A DNA stretch of 64,000 nucleotides, from positions 1,054,001 through 1,118,000 of the forward strand of contig NC_008009.1 in NCBI RefSeq assembly GCF_000014005.1, written 5' to 3'. Shown one piece after another: positions 44,353 through 51,495 of the stretch. The first letter of the stretch is position 1, and every line of letters begins with the position of its first letter. The notes under the pieces were generated by a model. It ran no database searches, was not told the DNA's origin, and was given only the letters and a program-made list of their open reading frames with translations. The DNA comes from Candidatus Koribacter versatilis Ellin345 (GTDB taxonomy: Bacteria > Acidobacteriota > Terriglobia > Terriglobales > Acidobacteriaceae). A program made the translations under genes and the position numbers.

Positions 44353-46242
44353 ATGGCGTTGCTTGAGAGTTCGTTCGACAGGGTTGCCGAAAAGTACGAG
44401 GAGACACCCAATCCTCTCTTGCGATTGGAAGAACGATTCCTGCCGGGCGTTCTTCCGCCGCTGGGTGGGCTCGACGTTATCGACGTCGGCTGCGGAACCG
44501 GTCGCTGGTTGAGAACGTTCTCTAAAGCGCGGCCGAATTCGCTCATTGGGATTGATCCATCCTCGTCGATGCTTGCCATTGCACGGTCGAGCATGCCAAA
44601 CAACGTTGTCGTACACGCGGGATCAGCGTACGCGCTTCCAGTGCCTTCGGAATATGCCGACTTGGCGCTGCTTTCTTTTGTGCTGAGCTATTGCGATGAG
44701 GTAGAGGTAGTGGTCCGAGAACTCGCCCGAGCCTTAAAGCCGGGAGCGTCAGTCGTGATTAGCGACATGCATCCGACGACGGAGGGGGAACTCGGATGGA
44801 ATCGAGCCTTCGATTCTGTGAAGGGCACGACAGTATTAACCAGTTGCCGGCACGAAGTTGAGAATATGGCGGCGACATTTGCGAGATATGGATTCGAACG
44901 CGTGTGCCATCTTGAACTGCCGTTCGGCGAACCTGAATTCCAAATATTTGAAGTCGCAGGTAAGCTCGAAAGCTATCGCGCAGCCCATGGTCGCCCAGCG
45001 ATCTACATCTCACGTTTTGTTCGTCAAAATGCCGAACTGGAGTGCGAGGTGCATTTATCTTGTGCTCAAGTCTCGCTCGGCCCAAGTGCTAGTACTCCGG
45101 CCTCAATCTCGATTCGAAACGAGAGGATTGCATCGGTTTCGTCGATCTCGGGGCATTCTGGCGAGAGGTCGATTGACCTCAGCGGATGCATGATTCTGCC
45201 CGGACTCATCAATGCTCACGATCATCTCGAGTTCGGCCTATATCCGAATCTTGGTCACGGTCCCTACAAGAATGCGGCCGACTGGGCAAATGATATTCAT
45301 CGCAGAAATGGGGATGAAATCGCGCGCCAAGCTCGCGTGCCGAAAGATATTCGACTGTACTGGGGAGCTTTGCGGAACCTTCTCTCCGGAGTGACTAGCG
45401 TATGTCATCACAACCCGTATGCGGAGATTTTCGATCGGCAAGACTTTCCAGTGCGAGTGATAAGAGAGATGAGATGGGCACACTCACTGGCTTTCGGTGA
45501 TGGGTTGGAACAAGCGGTCGAACAATCTAGTGATAACTGGCCGTTCGTTATTCACGCATGCGAAGGTGTCGATGAATCGGCGGCCAGAGAGTTGGCCGAA
45601 CTGGATCGCCGGGGACTCTTCGACGAATTTACAGTTCTTGTGCACGGCTTGGGTTGCCGCGGGGAGGATATTGATCTTCTCAACCAGCGCGATGCAGGGC
45701 TGATTGTGTGTCCTACGTCGAACGTTTTCTTGTTCAACAAGAGTATTCCATCGGCATATTTGCGAAAGGTCGAACGTATCGCGATCGGAACAGACTCCCC
45801 GCTCACGGCAGGTGGCGACCTGCTCGATGAACTGCGGGCGGCACAAAAGCTGCTGCTTGCAGATCCGTCAATTCTCTACCGGATGTGCACGGATCGTCCT
45901 GCGGCATTGCTTCGTTTACGGGCCGGGCAAGGACAAATTCTTGCGGGAGGCCTCGCTGATTTCACCATCGCTCGTGATAAAGGACTCGAGCCTGCCGACG
46001 CTTTGCTGGATCTAAAGCTATCGGATATCGAGCTGATCTTTGTTGATGGCAGGGTACAGCTCGCTTCGGAGAGCGGAATCAAGAGACTTCCGGAAGTTAT
46101 GCGCCGACACCTTCTTCAGTTGCTCGTGGACGGCTCACCCGTTTGGGTAAACGCGCCACTAGACCGCATGTTCCGAGAGACGACGCAGGTGCTCGGAGAC
46201 GAGATCAGATTAAGTGGAAAGCGAATCGAATATGTTAGTTAG
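44353..46242 (+). CDS. Methyltransferase-amidohydrolase fusion protein
   Basis: 629 aa. The ATG at 44353 is used; AGGAGA lies about 15 bases upstream and the previous stop five. Residues 1-225 are a class I methyltransferase (VIDVGCGTGRWL at 43-54). Residues 245-629 are an amidohydrolase of the TRZ/ATZ type with complete metal ligands: NAHDHLEFG (His289, His291), IHACEG (His401), VHGLG (His431) and GTDSPLT (Asp481). Such hydrolases remove amino or amide groups from small molecules. Both domains keep their key residues, so both may be active. Such a fusion hints that methylation and hydrolysis act on the same intermediate. Confidence 0.85.
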   Translation: MALLESSFDRVAEKYEETPNPLLRLEERFLPGVLPPLGGLDVIDVGCGTGRWLRTFSKARPNSLIGIDPSSSMLAIARSSMPNNVVVHAGSAYALPVPSEYADLALLSFVLSYCDEVEVVVRELARALKPGASVVISDMHPTTEGELGWNRAFDSVKGTTVLTSCRHEVENMAATFARYGFERVCHLELPFGEPEFQIFEVAGKLESYRAAHGRPAIYISRFVRQNAELECEVHLSCAQVSLGPSASTPASISIRNERIASVSSISGHSGERSIDLSGCMILPGLINAHDHLEFGLYPNLGHGPYKNAADWANDIHRRNGDEIARQARVPKDIRLYWGALRNLLSGVTSVCHHNPYAEIFDRQDFPVRVIREMRWAHSLAFGDGLEQAVEQSSDNWPFVIHACEGVDESAARELAELDRRGLFDEFTVLVHGLGCRGEDIDLLNQRDAGLIVCPTSNVFLFNKSIPSAYLRKVERIAIGTDSPLTAGGDLLDELRAAQKLLLADPSILYRMCTDRPAALLRLRAGQGQILAGGLADFTIARDKGLEPADALLDLKLSDIELIFVDGRVQLASESGIKRLPEVMRRHLLQLLVDGSPVWVNAPLDRMFRETTQVLGDEIRLSGKRIEYVS

Positions 46243-47269
46243 CATCCAGCCAGGCCGATCCACCGATCCCGAGGAACTGCGGGAACATCGCATTCGCCGG
46301 CTACCGATACTCGTGCTGGATTTACACAGCCGGTGTCAATGTAAATGCGTGATGTGCGACATCTGGCGCACACGCGAGAGCCAAGAACTTGATTTCGATC
46401 TTCTGGTTCGCAATCGCGATGCATTTGCAGGGCTCAAGATCGAGTGGGTCGTTCTCACCGGTGGCGAGCCATTAATGCACTCACGTTTTATTGACATTTG
46501 TACATTCCTTAAGCAGGAAGGCGTAAGAATCACGCTTCTCACTGCTGGTATGAGCCTCGCAAAGCGCGCCTCCGAAGTCGCGAACTGTGTCGACGAGGTA
46601 ATCATTTCTCTCGACGGTCCGCGGAAGGTTCATGACCAAATTCGAGGCGTAACGGGAGCTTACGATCTCCTGACGACGGGGATTCTGGCGGTGTTGTCGC
46701 AGCGACCGGAGATGCAGATCAGGGCCCGAACAACCGTGCAAAAAACGAATTGTTCCGCATTATGCGAGACGGTAGATGCCGCGCAGGAGCTGGATTTGTC
46801 CGGGATATCGTTTCTGGCTGCGGATGTAACCAGCGCAGCGTTCAACCGGCAAAATCCGCGGCCTTCCTCTCAAGCACCAACGATCGCCTTGGATGCCAGC
46901 GAAGTTGAGACTCTGGATTGCGAGATCGCAAGGGTCATTAAGCGGTTTGAACGGGAAATCGCAAGTGGGTATATTGCTGAGAGTGCTGCAAAGCTGCGAC
47001 GAATAACGCACCATTTCCGCGCCCACCTAGGTCAACGGCCTCACCAAGCGCCCCTCTGCAATGCTCCTTGGGTTTCGGCGGTTCTTGGCCACGATGGATC
47101 GTTACGACCGTGTTTCTTTCACGAACCCATCGGTAGTGTAAGCAACCAAACTCTTGAAACTGCATTGAATGGGCGCGCCGGTTGGCATTTCCGTTCATCG
47201 TTGGACGTGGAGCGGAACGCAACTTGCCAGCAGTGTGTCTGTTCACTTTATCGACCACACGAGGATTAA
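46214..47269 (+). CDS. Radical SAM protein with SPASM-like C-terminal cysteines
   Basis: 351 aa from a GTG inside the previous gene; an ATG at 46232 is a possible alternative. The radical SAM motif is CQCKCVMC (Cys41, 45, 48), followed by VVLTGGEPLMHSRF and VIISLDGPRKVHDQIRG. The C-terminus carries CNAPWVSAVLGHDGSLRPC and CQQCVC, the usual place of auxiliary cluster ligands. It lacks a B12 domain, so its chemistry differs from the other five. Last gene of the operon; a GC-rich hairpin (47275-47287) with no T-tract follows. Confidence 0.85.
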   Translation: MESESNMLVSIQPGRSTDPEELREHRIRRLPILVLDLHSRCQCKCVMCDIWRTRESQELDFDLLVRNRDAFAGLKIEWVVLTGGEPLMHSRFIDICTFLKQEGVRITLLTAGMSLAKRASEVANCVDEVIISLDGPRKVHDQIRGVTGAYDLLTTGILAVLSQRPEMQIRARTTVQKTNCSALCETVDAAQELDLSGISFLAADVTSAAFNRQNPRPSSQAPTIALDASEVETLDCEIARVIKRFEREIASGYIAESAAKLRRITHHFRAHLGQRPHQAPLCNAPWVSAVLGHDGSLRPCFFHEPIGSVSNQTLETALNGRAGWHFRSSLDVERNATCQQCVCSLYRPHED

Positions 47270-47274
47270 AGGGT

Positions 47275-47359
47275 CCCCGGGCCGGGGCAGGCTCGCGTCA
47301 TTTTTCACACGAGAATCTCTGCCTAAGGTGGCGTGTCCTTTGGGGGCGTGTCCTTTGGC
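47275..47359 (+). repeat. GC-rich hairpin and 15-bp direct repeat in the 184-base intergenic region
   Basis: CCCCG-GGC-CGGGG (47275-47287) follows the radical SAM operon and may slow transcription. GGCGTGTCCTTTGG occurs twice, at 47330-47343 and 47345-47358, with a 15-base period, about 45 bases before a possible -35 box. Tandem sites of this kind can bind a regulator. Confidence 0.5.
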
Positions 47360-47401
47360 GAGACAGAGTTTGCAAACAAGTGACAAATCGGACATTGAGG
47401 A

Positions 47402-47431
47402 TTGACAACAGCTTCCGGCCCCTTGTTTACC
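47402..47431 (+). promoter_or_regulatory. Possible sigma-70 promoter for the redox operon
   Basis: TTGACA at 47402-47407 is a perfect -35 box; 18 bases later TTTACC is a poor -10 box. The ATG of the barrel gene is at 47454. Tentative. Confidence 0.3.
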
Positions 47432-47453
47432 GTGTGACAGTCGAGCCGGAACT

Positions 47454-48512
47454 ATGTCAAGCAATCGTAAAAGGGTATCTCCTAGTGGCAGGGCGTTCGT
47501 TCGACGGTTCATCGTGACGATCGCCTTGCCGTTTTTGATGAGTTTTTCCGGGTTTGGGCAAGATGCTCCGCTGATTTCCGGCGGTGTGGGTTTCTTGAGC
47601 ACTACCGCTGCGGGCCAGACTTACTACCAGCCAATCCTTGCTCCTGTTGCCGTGGTTCCTCTTGGGGAACACTTCCTGGTGGAAGCCCGGGCGGATCTGC
47701 GCGGGTTCATTGCCCCTGAAAACGGGAATGGCCCATACCAGGGACAATTCTTCTCGACTCTCGAATACGCGCAAATTGACTACCTCGTTAATAAGCGATT
47801 GACCATCACTGCTGGGCGATTTCTTACGCCTTTCAACACTTACAACGAGCGGCTGACGGCGATTTGGATTCGCGACCTCGCCGATTCGCCACTCATTTAT
47901 CCGATCGGGACGCGAACTTCGGGATCGAGCAATGGTGCGATGATTCGCGGAGCCGCAGCGAATACAGATAGCTGGGAGTTGAATTACACCGCCTATTTTT
48001 CCGCAGCATGCACAGTAAACAATCTGCAGGCCGGGCGCGCGGCGGGGATGAGGGCGGGAGTATTCCTCCCGAAACAACAACTCGAAGTTGGCGGTTCATA
48101 CCAGCGGTATCTCCAGGACGAACACATGAATGTGGGGGGAGCCTATGTGTGGTGGGTTCCTACAGACCTTCCGGTGCAGGTTCGGTCGGAATACGCCCAC
48201 TCTGACCAAGGCCACGGGTATTGGATTGAGGGTGCATTCCGATTCACTCGAAAGAACGAAATTACAACGATCACATCGCGAATCCAGCCCATGGCCCGAG
48301 TGCAGCAGTTTTTTCGGGGTTCGGCGCCCGGAGGTCTGCTTCCGTCGCAAGACACGAACGAAATGGACTTTGGTATAAACGCCTACCTTCCCCAGGACAT
48401 CCGGTTGACCACGAGCTACGGGCGGCAATTTAGCTCCGGAGCGGATTTCAACGTCTGGAACGTCGGCGTGACCTATCGCTTCGTGCTTCCGCTCGCAGGG
48501 AGGCACTCGTGA
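47454..48512 (+). CDS. Outer-membrane beta-barrel protein
   Basis: 352 aa. A signal peptide (VRRFIVTIALPFLMSFSG, cut likely after FGQ) is followed by alternating amphipathic strands with aromatic girdle residues; the end VTYRFVLPLAG is close to a C-terminal barrel strand. Short periodic segments such as FLVEARADLRGF and LTITAGRFLTPF are strand-like. Probably a porin in the outer membrane. No family is confidently identified. Translationally coupled to the cytochrome gene by a GTGA overlap. Confidence 0.7.
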   Translation: MSSNRKRVSPSGRAFVRRFIVTIALPFLMSFSGFGQDAPLISGGVGFLSTTAAGQTYYQPILAPVAVVPLGEHFLVEARADLRGFIAPENGNGPYQGQFFSTLEYAQIDYLVNKRLTITAGRFLTPFNTYNERLTAIWIRDLADSPLIYPIGTRTSGSSNGAMIRGAAANTDSWELNYTAYFSAACTVNNLQAGRAAGMRAGVFLPKQQLEVGGSYQRYLQDEHMNVGGAYVWWVPTDLPVQVRSEYAHSDQGHGYWIEGAFRFTRKNEITTITSRIQPMARVQQFFRGSAPGGLLPSQDTNEMDFGINAYLPQDIRLTTSYGRQFSSGADFNVWNVGVTYRFVLPLAGRHS

Positions 48513-48775
48513 AGACTCTGCTACTAGCTGGGTTGCTCATCATCGGTGGCTGCGGCGTATTCGCTCAGACCGGCGGGAAAGCGGCGCCCACCATAAGCAA
48601 CCAATCGAATGCTCCAGACGGTGCGCGATTGTTCGCCGTTAATTGTGGGCGTTGCCATCGTCCTCCGGACCAACTCTCTCCGAAAATCGCTGGCTCAGTT
48701 CTTCGTCACATGCGTGTACGCGCAATGCTCTCGAAAGAAGATGAACAAGCAATCTTGAAATACCTTGCCCCATAA
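48509..48775 (+). CDS. Small monoheme cytochrome c
   Basis: 88 aa. A signal sequence (LLLAGLLIIGGCGVFAQ) has a cysteine that may be lipidated. The heme motif is CGRCH, and a Met in LRHMRVRAM could be the sixth ligand. Periplasmic electron carrier. Very short, near the minimum for class I cytochrome c. Confidence 0.82.
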   Translation: MKTLLLAGLLIIGGCGVFAQTGGKAAPTISNQSNAPDGARLFAVNCGRCHRPPDQLSPKIAGSVLRHMRVRAMLSKEDEQAILKYLAP

Positions 48776-48785
48776 CCAGGTGGAT

Positions 48786-49148
48786 ATGCGCAGAACTCCC
48801 TTAATGACATTGCTCGTAATCATGGCTCCGGTTCTATTTCTGGCCGCGACAAACACCATCAACGCAAACTCGGTTCAGCAGATCGATATCAATGCTCACC
48901 GGTTCTCTTATGAGCCAAAAGAGATCACGATCAAGAAGGGCCATCCGGTCACCCTCGTGTTTCACAGCCAGGATGTGAGCCACGGATTTGTTTCCGAGGA
49001 ATTTCGGGTGAAGACGGACATTCCGAAGCGTGGAGTCTCCAAGGTGACATTTACACCTCAAAACGCCGGAGATTTTGTCGGAAAATGTGCTCATTTTTGC
49101 GGAGCGGGCCATGGCGAGATGCAGCTGACGATTCACGTTGTGGAGTAA
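48786..49148 (+). CDS. COX2-like CuA domain protein
   Basis: 120 aa from ATG 48786 with AGGTGG upstream; a TTG at 48765 is less likely. A signal anchor (residues 5-22) is followed by a cupredoxin domain that matches cytochrome oxidase subunit II: DVSHGFVSEEFRVKTDIP and CAHFCGAGHGEM. All CuA side-chain ligands are present (His66, Cys101, Cys105, His109, Met112); the Glu of the COX2 CSExC motif is His103. The two-helix membrane hairpin of COX2 is missing, and no oxidase subunit I is nearby. Confidence 0.85.
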   Translation: MRRTPLMTLLVIMAPVLFLAATNTINANSVQQIDINAHRFSYEPKEITIKKGHPVTLVFHSQDVSHGFVSEEFRVKTDIPKRGVSKVTFTPQNAGDFVGKCAHFCGAGHGEMQLTIHVVE

Positions 49149-49150
49149 GC

Positions 49151-49621
49151 ATGCGCACGCTTGCGATTGCCGCAGTAATCATTAGCGTGACGATAGCGAG
49201 CTCATGCAGAGTCTCAACTCCGGGCAAGTTGGAGACAGGCTTTATGCGAACGGCGAAGCACAGGGCGCTTGTCGGGAATAAGGACGCTAAGAACCCTAAG
49301 TCATTCACCCCCGACACGATCAAGGCTGGAAAGAAAGCGTTTGGCCATTACTGCACTGTCTGTCACGGGCTCGATGGGCAGGCAACGGGTGTGCCTTTCG
49401 CTGCCCGTATGACGCCTCCGGTGCCTTCTCTCGCATCGCAGGACGTGCAGTCCTATACCGATGGCCAGCTGTATTGGGTGATCGCAAACGGAATCGCTCC
49501 CTCCGGCATGCCCGCTTCCAAGGGCATTCTCAACGACGACGAAATCTGGGAGATCGTCATATACATGCGCCACCTTCCGCCGCTTGGCAGCTTAGGAGAA
49601 CCGAAGTTCTATTCGGACTAA
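49151..49621 (+). CDS. Cytochrome c, probable lipoprotein
   Basis: 156 aa, ATG three bases after the CuA gene. Signal with lipobox-like IASSC. Heme motif CTVCHG, and a class I fold ending GMPASKGILNDDEIWEIVIYMR with Met as the likely axial ligand. Resembles the cytochrome c subunits of alternative electron chains. Probably exchanges electrons with the CuA protein. Confidence 0.87.
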   Translation: MRTLAIAAVIISVTIASSCRVSTPGKLETGFMRTAKHRALVGNKDAKNPKSFTPDTIKAGKKAFGHYCTVCHGLDGQATGVPFAARMTPPVPSLASQDVQSYTDGQLYWVIANGIAPSGMPASKGILNDDEIWEIVIYMRHLPPLGSLGEPKFYSD

Positions 49622-49622
49622 C

Positions 49623-50861
49623 ATGCTCGTTCGTCCACTCAATTCGCTCCCAGCCGTGATACTCGCGGCGTTCATGCCGGTTCGATCGCCGGAGTTGGAG
49701 CAGGCATTTGCGAAGTTTGCGCTTCGTGATTGGCGGAAGCTTGGAAACTGGATCCATGCGAGTGGACTTGCGCTGTACTTATTGGACGAACTGAAATCGC
49801 GAGGCATCGGAGATGCGTTGCCCGATGCGATTCGATCGGAGCTTGAAGAAAACCTGGCGGACAATCTTGAGCGGACCAGCGCGCTCATTGTCGAGTTCTT
49901 GCGGCTGAATTCGGAGTTTGCCGCGGTGAAGCTCGATTACCTCTGTATCAAGGGCTTCACGCTTGGCGCTGTCTACTGCAAGAGGCAGCAGCTACGGTCA
50001 CAGTTCGACCTGGACTTTTGGGTCAGAGAAGATCAGGCACGAGAGTTTACGAAGCTGATGCGTCGTCTCGGGTACGACGTGAAGGCATTCGATCGCGTGC
50101 TCGAGTGCCACACGAACGGTACTCCGTATCCGAGGTTCCAAGACTTTTACAAGCCTCCTCAGCGCAAATCGGTAGAAATCCACCTGCGCTCTGTGAGCGA
50201 GTTCGATCAAGTTCCTCGCGCAAACGGTGTGCTCAACAACGTAATTTTCCCGGCATTGGCGCGCGAGCGGATGTTCGTTGAACAGGCGTTGCACCTCACA
50301 AAACATTTTTGCAGCGAGTGGACCCGCGCCTCCTGGGCATTGGAGTTGAACCGAGCAATTCACGGCCCCGAGATCGGTGCAGAGTTCTGGTCGGCCGTGA
50401 GGGAGCAGTGCACAGAGGTTCAAGCGATCCTTCTGGGTATTGCGGTCGCTTCGTGCGCCCATATCTGGAAATGTTCCGCGCCGGTCGAACTCAATTGGGC
50501 CACCAAGGCTTTGCCAAGTGGCGTAGTGCGATGGATCGATGAGTATGCGCAATCAGCGGTGACTGCGCGTTTTCCGGGATCGAAGTACTACCTTCTTCTT
50601 GAGAAGGAGTTGGAAAAGGACTCGATCGATTATCGACGCCATCGTCGAGCAGCGCTGCTGCCTTTTAGGATGCCCGGATACGTCACCAACGAACGACGTC
50701 TGACACTCACCGAGATTCCCTCCCACATCAAGTATGTCGGAAAGCGTTTCGCATTCCACGTGCGAGAGGGAGCAAAGTTGCTTCAGGCGGAACGTAATTG
50801 GTTGGAGCGAACGCGAAGCGCGAAAGTATACGCGCAGCGTGAAGGTGACAGCATCGCGTAG
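49623..50861 (+). CDS. Nucleotidyltransferase-family protein (PF14907-like)
   Basis: 412 aa, ATG one base after the cytochrome stop. The segment KGFTLGAVYCKRQQLRSQFD followed by LDFWV has the Lys-Gly, Arg and DxD spacing of the nucleotidyltransferase family found in exopolysaccharide and lasso-peptide clusters. The rest is helical. Substrate is unknown. Placement between cytochromes and the exopolysaccharide genes suggests it belongs functionally to the latter. Confidence 0.7.
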   Translation: MLVRPLNSLPAVILAAFMPVRSPELEQAFAKFALRDWRKLGNWIHASGLALYLLDELKSRGIGDALPDAIRSELEENLADNLERTSALIVEFLRLNSEFAAVKLDYLCIKGFTLGAVYCKRQQLRSQFDLDFWVREDQAREFTKLMRRLGYDVKAFDRVLECHTNGTPYPRFQDFYKPPQRKSVEIHLRSVSEFDQVPRANGVLNNVIFPALARERMFVEQALHLTKHFCSEWTRASWALELNRAIHGPEIGAEFWSAVREQCTEVQAILLGIAVASCAHIWKCSAPVELNWATKALPSGVVRWIDEYAQSAVTARFPGSKYYLLLEKELEKDSIDYRRHRRAALLPFRMPGYVTNERRLTLTEIPSHIKYVGKRFAFHVREGAKLLQAERNWLERTRSAKVYAQREGDSIA

Positions 50862-50946
50862 GAGGGACGTTGGGTTGTGGGTTCTCTCAAAGGGCAGGTC
50901 ACGAGTACCTAAGTGACAGGGCGAAGCTGTGATGGAGGTGGTTCAC

Positions 50947-51495
50947 ATGCTCGAGTCGAAATGTAATGGGTACGACGAACTTCACTGGTTCGCCGTCCAA
51001 ACCCGACATAGGCATGAAAAGCGGGTTGCGGAACGATTGCGCCAATCAGAGATTGAGACGTTCCTCCCAATTCATCGTGCAGTACATCGATGGAAGAACG
51101 GAATCAACGCCGAAGTCAACCTGCCGCTCTTTCCGGGATACTTGTTTACAAGACTCCGCGGATCCCAACGAATTCCTTTATTGCGCGAGCCCGGAGTAAT
51201 CGCGATTGCGGCTTCGAGTAATTCGCCAACGCCTATCGGCGACAACGAAATTGCACAGCTTCGTCTCGTCGCAGAGAGCGTCAAAGCCGAACCGCACCCG
51301 TTCCTGGCGATCGGCCAGCAGGTGAAGGTGGTTGCCGGCCCGCTCTTCGGCATGGAGGGGATTCTGATTAGAAAGAAGAGTGAATATCGGGTAGTTGTGT
51401 CAGTCAAGATCATCATGCGGTCTGTCGCGGTGGACGTTAGTGAGTTGGAAATCGAGCCGGTTCGCACAAGTCACTTGAGATGGGAAGAAGCATGA
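50947..51495 (+). CDS. NusG-like transcription antiterminator (UpxY/RfaH type)
   Basis: 182 aa from the ATG at 50947, chosen because GGAGGTG ends six bases before it. The NGN domain starts HWFAVQTRHRHEKRVAERL, with LFPGYLF near residue 60; a KOW-like segment (IGQQVKVVAGPLFGMEG) follows. UpxY-type proteins load on RNA polymerase at the head of capsule operons and let it read long genes. It is the first gene of the exopolysaccharide operon and overlaps the next. Confidence 0.9.
   Translation: MLESKCNGYDELHWFAVQTRHRHEKRVAERLRQSEIETFLPIHRAVHRWKNGINAEVNLPLFPGYLFTRLRGSQRIPLLREPGVIAIAASSNSPTPIGDNEIAQLRLVAESVKAEPHPFLAIGQQVKVVAGPLFGMEGILIRKKSEYRVVVSVKIIMRSVAVDVSELEIEPVRTSHLRWEEA

Noticed and set aside
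47275-47287. GC-rich hairpin as an intrinsic terminator of the radical SAM operon
   Set aside because: The five-base stem is strong but no T-tract follows, so only a hairpin is recorded.
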